Source of the DNA: Deltaproteobacteria bacterium
Lineage (GTDB): Bacteria > Desulfobacterota > Binatia > UBA9968 > CAXXLF01
Assembly (NCBI GenBank): GCA_022571535.1
Contig: JACZXR010000074.1
Location: 1 to 8,592 of the forward strand
Length of the DNA: 8,592 nt
Reading direction: 5' to 3'
Shown here: positions 1-8,260 of the stretch, one piece after another
Layout of the letters: every line of letters starts with the position of its first letter
Position numbering within the stretch: position 1 is the stretch's first letter
The notes under the pieces: generated by a model
Told to the model about the DNA's origin: nothing
Seen by the model: the letters and a program-made list of their open reading frames with translations, nothing else
Databases searched by the model: none
Made by a program: the position numbers and the translations under genes

Positions 1-253
1 CCCGGGCCAATAGAATACGCATAAGCCACAGGAATCATCACTAGTAAACCTAGCCCCAGTTGCTGGGATCACCTCACAACAACATCATCATCACGCGTGA
101 GGAAAACATCCGCCGCGCCTGCTTCAGCGGATGCTCAATGCGCTGCACCCAGCGAAGGATCTAAGGTTTTTTATCAACCCGTTGGCTCTCTCCTTGACGC
201 CGGACTCTCTTCAGGTGTATCCATCTTAAACAATTGATCTAATTCCTAATTTG
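1..253. other. Upstream region with no recognisable gene
   Basis: All three + strand frames are interrupted by stops. One frame (54-164) stays open for 36 codons and reaches a TAA at 162, but it resembles nothing I recognise and has no convincing start. Frame 1 reads seven codons from the window edge to a TAA at 22-24, so the tail of an upstream gene is possible but unprovable. A 7-bp inverted repeat (CATCCGC 107-113, GCGGATG 127-133) and a small CGCTG/CAGCG hairpin (141-154) lie upstream of a T6 run at about 167-172. The T-run is about 12 nt beyond the hairpin, which is too far for a confident terminator. Confidence 0.4.
194..223 (+). promoter_or_regulatory. Possible sigma-70-type promoter for the flavoprotein gene
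   Basis: TTGACG at 194-199 is a five-of-six match to the -35 consensus. Eighteen bases later TATCCA (218-223) is a poor -10 match. The site lies about 30 bp before the candidate start codons, where a promoter would be expected because no upstream gene is visible. The weak -10 keeps this a guess. Confidence 0.22.
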
Positions 254-1759
254 ATGAAAATCATGGAACAACTTAAAAACTGGGATCAAGAGACCGACGT
301 TGTAGTGGTGGGATATGGTCTTGCCGGCGGGGTCGCTGCCATTACGGTGCATGACGCCGGCGCCAGTGTTCTATTGCTGGAAAAGATGCCCAACCCGGGC
401 GGCATTTCCATTCTCTCCGGCGGAGGGGTGGGGATAGCCCATGACGCTGAGGGGGCCTTTCGCTATCTCAAACGGACCTGCAAAGGGACAACGCCGGATG
501 ACGTGCTCTGGCCGTTGGCCAAAGGGATGACAGAAATTCTCGGATGGGTCGGGGAGATGGCCAAAGTAAGCGGAACGGAACCTGACAAAAGCGAAACTCG
601 CGGGTCCGGCACGTATCCCTTTCCCGGGACCGATTCTATGGATTCCATAAAGCTCAAAGATTTTCCTGCTTATTCCACCTTTCCCTGGGCTCAGGGGTTA
701 AGGGGAGGGGCACGGCTGTTCAAAATCATTTTCGACAACATCGAACTGAGAAAAATTCCGGTCATGCTCGCTACACCGATCACAAGGCTGATCACAAATT
801 CAGACGGCCATGTAACAGGTGTGTCGGCCCTAAAAGACGGGCAGGAGATCAGAATCAAGGCTCGAAGGGGAGTTGTTCTTGCTTGTGGTGGCTTTGAAAA
901 CAACAGTGAAATGAAGCTTCAGTACTTTGAGCTTCAACCCGTCTATCCGGTCTATCTGGGCAACACCGGCGACGGGATCCTGATGGCACAAAAAATTGGC
1001 GCTGACCTTTGGCACATGTGGCACTTCCACGGTGGATACGGTTTCAAGTATCCCGAGTTTCCATTCGCCATAAGGCATGTCTGGGCCGGTCCCCGAAAAA
1101 ATAACCGCAAGATGATTTGGATCGCCCTGGATCGGTATGCCAAGCGATTCATGAACGAGTACCCCCCAGCCCCCCAGGACACAGGGGCACGGCCTCTGGA
1201 GTATTACGATCCAGATATTCAAGACTATCCGCGTGTCCCATGCACTCTCATCTTTGACGAAGAAGGGAGAAAAATAGGGCCCGTAGCCATGGTCATTGTG
1301 AACGACCAGAGGTACCACTACCAATGGAGCGAGGACAACACCGCTGAGATCAAAAAAGGATGGATCCAGAGGGGAGAAACACTGGAGGAGATCGCGGAAA
1401 AGATCAAAGCCCCAAAGGAGGCCCTCATATCTACGGTGAAAAGATGGAACCACAATTGTGCGCAGGGTTCTGATCGTGACTTCAAGCGCCCCTCCCAAAC
1501 CATGATGCCCATTGCCACTCCCCCCTATTACGCCATGGAGTCCTGGCCCATCGTATCCAACACCCAAGGTGGGTTGGTGCACGACACAACCCAGCGTGTC
1601 CTGGACCCGATGGGACAACCGATCCCACATCTATACGCAGCCGGCGAAATAAGCTCCATATTCGGCCACCTCTATCTAGAAGCGGGAAACATCACAGAGG
1701 CCTTCATCGGCGGGCGTATCGCGGGCCAGAACGTCTTCCGGGAAGAGCCCCTGAATTAA
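254..1759 (+). CDS. FAD-dependent oxidoreductase, fumarate reductase/KstD-like flavoprotein
   Basis: The 501-residue protein has no signal peptide and is probably a soluble enzyme that binds FAD and reduces or dehydrogenates a small molecule. Counting from ATG 254, the Rossmann GxGxxG motif is G20-Y-G-L-A-G25. It is followed by the acidic residue E43 at the end of the second strand, then a GG-containing loop (49-58). A cap domain follows, containing the RF-N-E segment usual in this superfamily. The C-terminus has LYAAGE followed by a Gly/Ala-rich helix (GGRIAGQN), which closes over the isoalloxazine. This pattern fits the FAD_binding_2 family (fumarate reductase, urocanate reductase, 3-ketosteroid dehydrogenase). 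The substrate cannot be deduced. The start is uncertain: TTG 251, ATG 254 and ATG 263 are in frame, an in-frame stop at 227 bounds the choice, and none has a good Shine-Dalgarno. The gene has its own terminator, so it is probably transcribed alone. Confidence 0.88.
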   Translation: MKIMEQLKNWDQETDVVVVGYGLAGGVAAITVHDAGASVLLLEKMPNPGGISILSGGGVGIAHDAEGAFRYLKRTCKGTTPDDVLWPLAKGMTEILGWVGEMAKVSGTEPDKSETRGSGTYPFPGTDSMDSIKLKDFPAYSTFPWAQGLRGGARLFKIIFDNIELRKIPVMLATPITRLITNSDGHVTGVSALKDGQEIRIKARRGVVLACGGFENNSEMKLQYFELQPVYPVYLGNTGDGILMAQKIGADLWHMWHFHGGYGFKYPEFPFAIRHVWAGPRKNNRKMIWIALDRYAKRFMNEYPPAPQDTGARPLEYYDPDIQDYPRVPCTLIFDEEGRKIGPVAMVIVNDQRYHYQWSEDNTAEIKKGWIQRGETLEEIAEKIKAPKEALISTVKRWNHNCAQGSDRDFKRPSQTMMPIATPPYYAMESWPIVSNTQGGLVHDTTQRVLDPMGQPIPHLYAAGEISSIFGHLYLEAGNITEAFIGGRIAGQNVFREEPLN

Positions 1760-1791
1760 CTCGAAAGGGCTCTTCCGGGTCCTCTTTTTTC
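1738..1791 (+). terminator. Rho-independent terminator of the flavoprotein gene
   Basis: GGAAGAGCCC (1741-1750) pairs perfectly with GGGCTCTTCC (1767-1776) across a 16-nt loop. Two more C-G pairs lie beyond a G-G mismatch (1738-1739 with 1778-1779). A U-rich run, CCTCTTTTTT, follows at 1781-1790. The left arm is inside the last codons of the flavoprotein gene and the stop codon is in the loop, so the coding end doubles as the terminator. Confidence 0.85.
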
Positions 1792-1857
1792 TTGGATCCA
1801 GCATAGATCAATAGGCATAGGCCGAAGCAAAAAGTCGAAAAGTGAAGAAGAGAGTTC

Positions 1858-2919
1858 ATGACCCTCATTCTTAATAATGATGATGTCGAGAAGGCCCTCG
1901 ACAAGGAGGAATGCCTCCAGGCTATGGATGAAGCCTATCACGAGCTTCCTGTGGGACGAGCAGTCAACCGCCCCACCAGTCATATCTACACTGCCCATTC
2001 CCTCCCCCAGGCGACTTATAGTTTCAAGTCTGTGGAGGGGGCAGTACAGAAATTCGGAATTCTGGCACTGCGCATCACCTCCGACATCGTTCGAGAGGAG
2101 AAACATGACGGCTCGACCCGTCTGGAAAAACTCCCTCTGGCAGGCAAAGGACAGTACCTGGGCCTTGTTCAACTATTCAGTATTGAGAATGGAGAGCTCC
2201 TGGCAATCATGCCCGATGGGTTGATTCAGCAAACCAGGGTCGCAGTGACCAGCGCCCTGGCGGCAAGGGCGCTGTGTCGTGAAAATGCCACGACCCTGGG
2301 TCTCCTCGGATCGGGAGGACAGGCCCGTTCTCATCTCCGCTTTCTGACTTCCGTTCGTCCGATCCAAAAGGTAAAGGTCTTCAGCCCCAATCCAGATCAC
2401 CGAATAACCTTTGCCGCTGAAATGGAAAAAGAGATGGAAATTCCAGTGGAAGCGGTGAACAGTGTAGAGAATGCCGTTAAAAGTTGCGATCTTGTCTGCA
2501 GCGCTACCAACTCATCTCGCCCCATGATGACAGGTGCATTGCTTGAGCCGGGAGTGCACTACAATGCGATTCGAGAGTTCGAGGTCGACGAATCGGTCTT
2601 TGAAAAAAGCCATGTGATTGCCATTCATACTCGATACGGAGGGATTCAGCATTTTCTCCCCCCGGGTCTGAAAGAAGATCTTCCCGCGATCCGAAGAGAA
2701 AAGCCGCGTGACTGGAGCCGTTATCCCGAGATCAGTGATTTTCTTATTGGCAGGGCCACCGGCCGCACCACCGATCAACAGATCACCTTCTTTCTGAACA
2801 ACGTGGGAACCGGGGTGCAATTCGCCTCCATGGGGTATTGTGTGTACCGTAGAGCGAAGCAGGCCGGGATGGGGCGGGAAATCCCCACCGAATGGTTCCT
2901 CCAGGACATCAAGCCATAA
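1858..2919 (+). CDS. Ornithine cyclodeaminase/mu-crystallin family protein, divergent
   Basis: The 353-residue length is typical of the family, whose NAD(P)-dependent members include ornithine cyclodeaminase, alanine dehydrogenase, ketimine reductase and opine-type synthases. The nucleotide-binding motif LGLLGSGGQA lies at 147-156. It is preceded by the family helix QTRVAVTSALAARAL containing R127. The C-terminal GRTTDQQITFFLNNVGTG resembles the conserved GR-s-x-DE-IT-x-F segment. Two departures are visible. Arg72 stands where the family usually has an active-site lysine, and the usual aspartate-containing motif after the GxH segment is replaced by an IREFEVDES stretch. A true ornithine cyclodeaminase is therefore unlikely; a reductase or dehydrogenase with another substrate is more plausible. 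ATG 1858 follows a purine-rich GAAGAAGAGAG. Its neighbour, the FAD oxidoreductase, suggests a shared pathway, but a terminator separates them. Confidence 0.85.
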   Translation: MTLILNNDDVEKALDKEECLQAMDEAYHELPVGRAVNRPTSHIYTAHSLPQATYSFKSVEGAVQKFGILALRITSDIVREEKHDGSTRLEKLPLAGKGQYLGLVQLFSIENGELLAIMPDGLIQQTRVAVTSALAARALCRENATTLGLLGSGGQARSHLRFLTSVRPIQKVKVFSPNPDHRITFAAEMEKEMEIPVEAVNSVENAVKSCDLVCSATNSSRPMMTGALLEPGVHYNAIREFEVDESVFEKSHVIAIHTRYGGIQHFLPPGLKEDLPAIRREKPRDWSRYPEISDFLIGRATGRTTDQQITFFLNNVGTGVQFASMGYCVYRRAKQAGMGREIPTEWFLQDIKP

Positions 2920-2974
2920 GGTATAGTGATCAGGCCTAACGCGGTGTAGGTTCTACATAGAGAAAGAGAATGGT

Positions 2975-4144
2975 ATGTTAGCGGACTCAGAACCTTTTTC
3001 ACTCTACATCCACATTCCCTACTGCATTAGCAAGTGCCCTTACTGTGATTTCAACTCTCATGTCGTGCCGGTGATCCCTGAGACCAATTACACGGAGGCA
3101 TTGAAGAATGAACTGGACACCTACGCCACCAAAGAATACTGGAACGGCAGAACGCTAAAAAGCATCTTCTTCGGCGGGGGCACCCCCTCCACGTTCAATC
3201 CAAAAAGCATTTCTGAAATTTTACAGAAGGCAGAGTCCTTATTTCCTTTTGAACGGGACATTGAAATTACCCTTGAGGCCAATCCCGGGACGGTGGACAG
3301 TAAAAACTTTTCAGGCTATCGGGCATGCGGGGTCAATCGAATCAGTATCGGCGCCCAGTCCTTTCAGCCACATCTGCTCAAGTTCCTTGGTCGTGTCCAC
3401 TCGCCCGAAGAGACCCGTCAGGCCTTAAGGATTATCCGGCAGGCCGGATTCGAGAATTTCAGTCTGGACCTCATCTATGCGAGCCCTGGCCAATCCCTAT
3501 CGGATCTAAAGGCCGACCTGAGCGAGGCCCTGAGCTTTCATCCTCCCCACCTCTCTGCATACAACCTCACCTTTGAGGAGGGGACTCCCTTTTACCGGAA
3601 ATATCGCGCCGGAAAAATCCGCCCACTGCCAGAGGAGGAAGAGATCTCCATGGCGGAGATGATCGAAGAGACGCTTGCAGGGGAATGCCTGGAGCGTTAT
3701 GAAATTTCTAACTATGCCCGAGGCGAGTTTCAATCGCGCCACAACCTCAACTACTGGCAAGGAGGGGAATACCTGGGAATTGGGGCCGGGGCACACAGCT
3801 ACAAGCAAATCGGCGACAACGACCTTCTGGGGCACAGGTGGCATAACGAGGAGAATCCCGGCTGCTACATGGAGAAAATCGAGCATGAGGGGCAGGCCGT
3901 CAATGGAGAGGAAAAAGCCGACTCTCAGAAGGCCGCAGGGGAATTCATGTTTCTGGGCCTGAGAATGACAAGGGGAATTTCAGTTGCGGCCTTCTCGCGC
4001 CGATTTGGGACAAACCCCGATGAGTTCTATCCTCAGATCAGCGATTGGGTAAAAGGAGGGTTGATGGAAGAGAAAGATGGCCAGCTAAAACTCACTCCTC
4101 GTGGGCTTATGGTCGCCAACTCTATCTTCGTTAACTTCGTTTAG
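2975..4144 (+). CDS. hemW: HemW, radical SAM heme chaperone
   Basis: The 389-residue protein is of normal HemW length. It begins with the radical SAM cluster motif C17-x3-C21-x2-C24 followed by D25-F26. In true coproporphyrinogen dehydrogenase (HemN) a further cysteine follows here, and the Phe is diagnostic of HemW. GGGTPS at 67-72 and EANPG at 101-105 are the SAM-binding loops. H256-N-L-N-Y-W261 is the HNxxYW motif characteristic of HemW and tied to heme binding, followed by GIGAGAHS. The C-terminal winged segment (FMFLGLRMTRGIS onward) is present, so the gene looks intact. HemW binds heme and a 4Fe-4S cluster and delivers heme to respiratory enzymes; it is cytoplasmic or membrane-associated. 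ATG 2975 has a GAGAAAGAGA purine stretch upstream. It starts 55 bp after the preceding gene with no terminator between them, so co-transcription is possible. Confidence 0.94.
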   Translation: MLADSEPFSLYIHIPYCISKCPYCDFNSHVVPVIPETNYTEALKNELDTYATKEYWNGRTLKSIFFGGGTPSTFNPKSISEILQKAESLFPFERDIEITLEANPGTVDSKNFSGYRACGVNRISIGAQSFQPHLLKFLGRVHSPEETRQALRIIRQAGFENFSLDLIYASPGQSLSDLKADLSEALSFHPPHLSAYNLTFEEGTPFYRKYRAGKIRPLPEEEEISMAEMIEETLAGECLERYEISNYARGEFQSRHNLNYWQGGEYLGIGAGAHSYKQIGDNDLLGHRWHNEENPGCYMEKIEHEGQAVNGEEKADSQKAAGEFMFLGLRMTRGISVAAFSRRFGTNPDEFYPQISDWVKGGLMEEKDGQLKLTPRGLMVANSIFVNFV

Positions 4145-4220
4145 AAGCTGAAGTAGCTGCTTAGGTGCATCTTTTCTGCCGTATTCAATAGTCAAAAACT
4201 CAAGCCTGGCACTGGGCCTG
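4145..4220. other. Short gap between hemW and the shared terminator
   Basis: I see no coding potential or clear regulatory motif in this convergent spacer. GAAGCTGAAGTAGCTGC repeats an AGCTG/AGCTGC motif, which is probably incidental. Confidence 0.4.
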
Positions 4221-4266
4221 AAATAAACAAAAAGCCCGCAATGTCCGAGGACACCGCGGGCCTTTT
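4221..4266. terminator. Bidirectional intrinsic terminator between convergent genes
   Basis: GCCCGC (4234-4239) pairs with GCGGGC (4256-4261). An inner TGTCC/GGACA stem (4242-4246 with 4249-4253) continues the hairpin on a tiny loop. Read on the - strand, the stem is followed by TTTTTGTTTATTT (4233 down to 4221), a good terminator for the secreted-protein operon. Read on the + strand a short TTTT (4263-4266) follows, so it may also serve hemW. Confidence 0.85.
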
Positions 4267-4288
4267 GCTGCTGGATTTTACGTGTTCC

Positions 4289-6943
4289 TTATTTTTTCTT
4301 TCCTTTCCCTTTTTTTGCTTCCGTTTTTGCCTTTGCAACCTCTGCCCCAACCTTTGCCTTCTCGACATCGGGTTTCACTTCATGGACTGTGATGTTTCCA
4401 CCAGCAAGGGTCCCGCTGTATTCATACGTGAACGAGTTGTAGGTAATTTTGATGGAAAAGGTATCCTTTCCCTGACCTGGATTGCCATTATCCACTACTA
4501 CGACCGTATAGGAGTATCCTTCTGTGCCATTGAGCAAACCCGAACCGGTGAATACGGCCTCGTTTCCGGTGACCACAAGGGTTGAAACTCCATTACCGTG
4601 GTAGTTCATGTTGCCATCGTGAGCGACAAATTGCAGTTGACCCTTCATTGTGGCATTTCCGTTGTCATCGTAATGAATATTAAACCCAAAACTGTGCTTC
4701 ACGTTTCTATCTAGGATGAATCCTCCCCCAGTAACCTTGCCGAAGGTACTGACAACCGGATCGTCCTCCACAACTGGTGGCGGATCGTCCTCCACCGGCT
4801 CATTCCCCACAGCGATTTCGTGAGTCTCTGAAGTGCTCTGCCCGGTGGTGTCTGTCGCCACCACCTTGATGAAATTGGGCCCATCAACCAGTATCAGGTT
4901 GACGCTGAAGGAGACCTCGTTTGGGTCGTCGGGGTTGTTGGTAGATAGAAACGTGACCAGTTGACCGATCACGGTAATGCTTTCGATCCCTATGTCATCG
5001 GTGGCGGTGCCCTCAACGACAACGTCTGTAGAACCGGAAGTGGCTCCATCAGCAGGCGTAAAGGCCAACACAGGCGGGCCTTCATCCCGAGAAACTGTGC
5101 GCGTGTCAGAACTGGTGTTACCCGAGGTATCAGTAGCCACAGTCACAATCTCGCTCGGCCCCCCTACGAGCGCTATGGTCGCACTGAAGCTCACCTCATT
5201 CGGATCGGCCGCGTTCCCGGTCGAGGCGACCGTCGCCGCGACGCCGTTGACCGTGACGCTGGCAACCTCTACGTCATCCGTCGCTTTGCCGGTGACGGTG
5301 ATGCTGCTGTTGCTGGTGATGAAGTCAGGCTCCGGGAACTCCACGGTCAGCGTAGGACCGCCGATATCGATCACCTGCTGGGCACCGGGAACTACATCCA
5401 CAGTGAGCTTACCGAACGTGGTAAATGAGCCGTCCACAGTGGCCTCGGCAGTAATGCTACAGGTACCCTCCATGCCTGCAAAGGTGACTCGCGTTTCCTT
5501 GTCCGCTTGGTAATGACCCCAAGAGACGAGATTATAGCTCGACAAGAGCTGGTCGAATTCGTCTCGATTCTGGCACGACCCTGTGAGCCGGGGGCCGCTC
5601 GGGACCCCATCGCCATTGACCTGAAACGTTATTGTCACAGTGCCGGTCCTGAAGCCGAAGTTCCGTGTTGCCGTCTCTCCTGCGGCAACAGAGATCGGAT
5701 TTGAGGAACTCTGGTTATCGGTGAAGTTCAGACGCTGATAAATGTAGTTACTGGGATCGGAGTTGTAGAATTGGAAAGTGAAGTCCGAAGGATGCCAACC
5801 GCCCTCGCTGACGATCAGGTCATAGGCCCCTGTTGTTCTGTTTATATTGTCGCTCGATCTGCCTCCATACGTAGGAGTGCCCCACACCCCTCCGGACGCA
5901 GCAATGGACGCATAAGTCATATCAGCGAGAGTCATGGGACCGGTGATGCTGACGTTACCGTTGATAAACGCCGCATTGGCGGAGATATCTACCGTTGTGG
6001 TTGTCTCTGCGGATACGGTGGGTCTTTGTGTAGGTGAGAAGCTGCTCTCGGGATAAGTGAAGGTATCGTCACCATTGTTAAAGTATGAATAGGCATACAT
6101 ATAGTTGGTCCCAACACTCAGATCCGTGAGGGCATAGGGCCCGTTAGCGGGAAAGGTTTCACTACGAAAGGTATGCCCCCCCCTTGCATAAACTTGGTGA
6201 CGGTCCAGATTCCCGGCCCCGTTGAAGGTCATATTGCCCGCGATACTCCCCGTCCCCGTTTCTGGTGCCGTTATCGAATAATCGACGGTTACAGTTTCAC
6301 CCGGGGCGACGTTCACATACTTCTGTGTCAGTGCGAGGCTGCCCCCGCTATCCAAATAGGCGCTACCCCACACTCTGATGTTGTCACCGGGCTCAACAGG
6401 GAAGGTGAGGTCGCCTGAGGCAGAGTCAACCGTGGAGGAAACCGACGTAACCGTGGTACTTGAGCTAGGATAGGCGAGAAGAAATGCCCTGCTAAACGTG
6501 CCCCCTGTCACATTGATGTTAACCTTGATAAAGCCAGGGTTTTGTAGAATAAAATCCGCGATTGGAGTAGAGAACTCGTTGACCGTGACAGTTTGAGGAC
6601 GGAATCCTATATAGTCCCGGTGGTCATCCAGAAAAGTTTTAGGATAAACCTTATAATCGATGGAGGTGCCCGCCGGGACGTTTACGGTGAGGGAATAACT
6701 CCCAGAGGAGGCATTTGGGTAGATAGACGTGCTTGCCGAGAAGCCTTCCCCGCCGGTGGAAGAGGCGAGTATATCGGATTGAGATATCGTCTCGCTGCCC
6801 ACCTGGATTGCTCCTTCGATGTAGCCCGGGTTGAGCACGACCTCTTCGGCACTGACCGTAATCGGCCTGCTCACTGGGAGTAGGCAAAATACAAACAAGA
6901 GGCTCAAGTGGAAGATTGCCTTGCTTTTAAACTTGGTATTCAT
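4289..6943 (-). CDS. Large secreted modular protein with Ig-like repeats and Lys-rich tail
   Basis: The 884-residue protein opens with a signal peptide (KFKSK, a hydrophobic stretch, likely cleavage after VSA at 32). Residues about 35-530 carry several beta-sandwich modules, each beginning with a GxI/V strand (PGYIEGAI, PGFIKVNI, TGSIAGNM, AFINGNV, TGTVTITF), like carboxypeptidase-regulatory folds. C457 and C495 are the only cysteines I see after the signal peptide and may form a disulfide. Two tandem Ig-like modules follow (about 537-629 and 630-722), with DPNEVSFS in both at a 93-residue spacing. An acidic proline linker leads to a Gly-rich domain (734-854, GGGFI, FGFNI, GSGLLNG) like that found next to choice-of-anchor domains in exported proteins. 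A tail rich in Lys, Ala and Glu closes it. No sortase motif or transmembrane anchor is visible. ATG 6943 has a perfect AGGAGG (6954-6959) 10 nt upstream, inside the preceding gene. Probable role: extracellular adhesion or matrix. I do not recognise a specific family. Confidence 0.88.
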   Translation of the reverse strand: MNTKFKSKAIFHLSLLFVFCLLPVSRPITVSAEEVVLNPGYIEGAIQVGSETISQSDILASSTGGEGFSASTSIYPNASSGSYSLTVNVPAGTSIDYKVYPKTFLDDHRDYIGFRPQTVTVNEFSTPIADFILQNPGFIKVNINVTGGTFSRAFLLAYPSSSTTVTSVSSTVDSASGDLTFPVEPGDNIRVWGSAYLDSGGSLALTQKYVNVAPGETVTVDYSITAPETGTGSIAGNMTFNGAGNLDRHQVYARGGHTFRSETFPANGPYALTDLSVGTNYMYAYSYFNNGDDTFTYPESSFSPTQRPTVSAETTTTVDISANAAFINGNVSITGPMTLADMTYASIAASGGVWGTPTYGGRSSDNINRTTGAYDLIVSEGGWHPSDFTFQFYNSDPSNYIYQRLNFTDNQSSSNPISVAAGETATRNFGFRTGTVTITFQVNGDGVPSGPRLTGSCQNRDEFDQLLSSYNLVSWGHYQADKETRVTFAGMEGTCSITAEATVDGSFTTFGKLTVDVVPGAQQVIDIGGPTLTVEFPEPDFITSNSSITVTGKATDDVEVASVTVNGVAATVASTGNAADPNEVSFSATIALVGGPSEIVTVATDTSGNTSSDTRTVSRDEGPPVLAFTPADGATSGSTDVVVEGTATDDIGIESITVIGQLVTFLSTNNPDDPNEVSFSVNLILVDGPNFIKVVATDTTGQSTSETHEIAVGNEPVEDDPPPVVEDDPVVSTFGKVTGGGFILDRNVKHSFGFNIHYDDNGNATMKGQLQFVAHDGNMNYHGNGVSTLVVTGNEAVFTGSGLLNGTEGYSYTVVVVDNGNPGQGKDTFSIKITYNSFTYEYSGTLAGGNITVHEVKPDVEKAKVGAEVAKAKTEAKKGKGKKK
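4934..5330 (-). repeat. Two tandem Ig-like coding modules, about 93 codons each
   Basis: The core DPNEVSFS begins at residue 580 and again at residue 673 of the 884-residue protein. Matching flanks include V/I-TV-x-G-x-ATDD before it and GP-x-x-I-x-x-VATDT-x-G after it. The two copies have diverged at DNA level, so this is an old duplication. The pattern resembles bacterial Ig-like or glucodextranase-B-type domains that act as spacers in surface proteins. The span given is approximate and covers the clearest matching parts. Confidence 0.75.
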
Positions 6944-6945
6944 GA

Positions 6946-7356
6946 CTATTGAACCTCCTGGATGGATGAGACCTCTATTTTCTCGTGTTGTCCGGCGGCG
7001 TCATCGTAATCGATAGACCAGATGATGGGCTCCTTCGAGGCGAAGAACTCCTCGGAAAACATGAAGCTGGCCAGATGAACCCGCGCGTCCCCTGCAGGGA
7101 TGGAGCCGAGTTGCAATAAGTTATGCTTGTTTATGGAATAGACACCGGGGTGATTGACCCGAAGGTCCACGTTGTAGATATCTCCGGAGGTTTGGTTCCT
7201 AACGAAGACCTCTACTGTACCCTGGACAACTCTTCCATCGGACTCCGCCAACAAGACGGAATGACGTACCAGCAACTCATCCGCGAAAGAGACTTGCGAC
7301 GCGAGCGCAAGCACCAGAAATGTCATGCAAAGAACCAACCTTTTTATCGCAGTCAT
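6946..7356 (-). CDS. Small secreted protein of unknown family, first gene of operon
   Basis: The 136-residue product has a clear signal peptide (AIKR, hydrophobic core LVLCMTFLVLALA, likely cleavage after SFA at 25). The mature part of about 111 residues is dominated by alternating hydrophobic strands (VVQGTVEVFVRNQTSG, IYNVDLRVNHPG, ARVHLASFMF, PIIWSIDYDD), which suggests one beta-sandwich domain. I do not recognise the family. No cysteine lies outside the signal peptide, and there is no lipobox or membrane anchor, so a periplasmic or extracellular location is likely. ATG 7356 has GGAGG (7365-7369) 8 nt upstream. The gene ends 2 bp before the 884-residue secreted protein and contains that gene's Shine-Dalgarno. 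The two are surely co-transcribed and probably translationally coupled, which suggests that the products act together, for example as a partner or accessory subunit. Confidence 0.85.
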   Translation of the reverse strand: MTAIKRLVLCMTFLVLALASQVSFADELLVRHSVLLAESDGRVVQGTVEVFVRNQTSGDIYNVDLRVNHPGVYSINKHNLLQLGSIPAGDARVHLASFMFSEEFFASKEPIIWSIDYDDAAGQHEKIEVSSIQEVQ

Positions 7357-7442
7357 CTAAAATTCCTCCCAGCTAAATTTACTTCCAGGCCCATGTGAGT
7401 GAGCAAAATGGGTCGATAGAATGGTTGATATATAGAGAACAA
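7353..7442 (-). CDS. Candidate 29-residue leader ORF, stop overlaps the next start
   Basis: A TTG at 7442-7440 sits 7 nt after a perfect AGGAGG (7455-7450), the strongest ribosome binding site in this non-coding stretch. It opens 29 codons ending in TGA (7355-7353). The stop overlaps the ATG of the 136-residue gene in an ATGA arrangement, the classic layout for translational coupling. The predicted peptide is short, with aromatic residues early and basic residues late (begins MFSIYQPFYRP). It has no recognised family and no obvious run of one amino acid as in attenuation peptides. It could equally be a chance frame under an SD-like sequence in the 5' untranslated region. Confidence 0.35.
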   Translation of the reverse strand: MFSIYQPFYRPILLTHMGLEVNLAGRNFR

Positions 7443-7447
7443 CGAAC

Positions 7448-7503
7448 CACCTCCTTTTCAAAGATGAGCCGTGCAGGATGAGCAGCCTCCATGGAGGTGC
7501 TGC
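7448..7503 (-). promoter_or_regulatory. Possible Shine-Dalgarno-sequestering leader structure
   Basis: On the - strand, CACCTCC (7499-7493) is exactly complementary to GGAGGTG (7454-7448), which contains the ribosome binding site of the leader ORF. The same CCTCC can instead pair with GGAGG at 7490-7486 in a local hairpin, strengthened by GCAG/CTGC (7503-7500 with 7485-7482). The two pairings exclude each other, so the leader could switch between open and closed ribosome binding. This requires transcription to begin upstream of 7503, which is not shown. Confidence 0.28.
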
Positions 7504-7506
7504 GAG

Positions 7507-7523
7507 AACAAAGGTCGTGCCAA
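7507..7523 (-). promoter_or_regulatory. Sigma-54-like promoter candidate for the secreted operon
   Basis: Read on the - strand, TTGGCAC (7523-7517) is followed after five bases by TTGTT (7511-7507). The sigma-54 consensus is TGGCAC-N5-TTGCA/T. The -24 half is perfect and the spacing is correct, but the -12 half has GT in place of GC. Initiation would fall near 7497, inside the hairpin described just downstream. It is a single near-match without an identified activator site. Confidence 0.25.
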
Positions 7524-7608
7524 TGGCCGCTCGATTACCTAAGTCATTGAGATTTCAAACGATTAGTCTCTTGCGAATGGATAGATGAGTTTCAAATCTG
7601 TGCAAGGG

Positions 7609-7641
7609 AAGTTGCAAATTTTCGCACGAATACCGCAACTT
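7609..7641. repeat. Inverted repeat AAGTTGC/GCAACTT
   Basis: Two perfect 7-bp arms (7609-7615 and 7635-7641) are separated by 19 bp. Arms of this length could be a protein-binding dyad, but they occur by chance fairly often. There is no T-run to suggest a terminator. Confidence 0.3.
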
Positions 7642-7938
7642 GTCATTATTCCCCTCTGGTAGCACCTTTGATCCTCATCTCTGTGAGGAGCAATGACTTA
7701 GCTGTGTGATATTTAAGAATTTTCAAGCTACCCTTATCCAGGGGTAAGGTGCTCGATTGAACCAACAGCGAGTAACGCTAAATGACGGCCTCCAGCAGGC
7801 AAGACGGCTCTGAGACGCATTTAAATAGGTCATTAATTGCTTCCTGGCGGTCTGACACTGAGTAAACCCAAGCCCAGAGCGGCTCCGAGCCTACCTAGAA
7901 GTGACATTTAATGAGTTTGGTTCTGAGCGGTCAAAAAC

Positions 7939-7960
7939 TGTAGCTAATAATGTAGCTAAT
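7939..7960. repeat. Tandem direct repeat of TGTAGCTAAT, 12-bp period
   Basis: TGTAGCTAAT occurs at 7939-7948 and again at 7951-7960, separated by AA. The core TAGCTA is itself a palindrome, so the array offers two dyads about one helical turn apart. This suits a regulator or recombinase site, but no ligand is implied by the sequence. Confidence 0.6.
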
Positions 7961-7989
7961 TGGATGCAACAAGGGATGCCACAGAGACA

Positions 7990-8057
7990 CATGGAGTGAA
8001 GAGGGTACCAGGAGAGCCAGTGTTTATTCGGCTCTTAGCACCCCTTGTCACTCCATG
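7990..8057. repeat. Long imperfect inverted repeat or hairpin, 68 nt
   Basis: CATGGAGTGA (7990-7999) and TCACTCCATG (8048-8057) are perfect 10-bp arms. Inside them GGGT (8003-8006) pairs with ACCC (8040-8043), and AGAGCC (8013-8018) pairs with GGCTCT (8030-8035) around an 11-nt loop. The nested pairing implies one extended stem-loop with internal bulges, on either strand. No T-run follows, so it is not an intrinsic terminator. It could be a structured RNA, a palindromic repeat element, or a folded recombination site. No integron-type core-site sequences were seen at its ends. Confidence 0.65.
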
Positions 8058-8138
8058 ATATTGCCCCGAGGTTATTACAAATCAGTTGCTCTAAAACTGA
8101 AAAAATTGTCCGGCGCTATAGTGTGCCAAAGAGCACGG

Positions 8139-8260
8139 ATAGGTGACTGATTATTAATCCAAAGAGATTCTTACAAAGACGCGAGGCCGCTGAAGGAGAC
8201 CTTTACCCTATTGACCGAGTTTTTCATAGGTGACCCCTTCGATTCTACGGCCGATCACCT
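8139..8260. repeat. Repeated AGGTGA hexamers upstream of the Rrf2 gene
   Basis: ATAGGTGAC occurs at 8139-8147 and again at 8226-8234. A reverse copy, TCACCT, lies at 8255-8260 and forms a 6-bp inverted repeat with the second copy. All lie 150-270 bp before the Rrf2 start. They could be an operator for that regulator, since many Rrf2 proteins control their own genes, but hexamer matches are weak evidence. Confidence 0.28.
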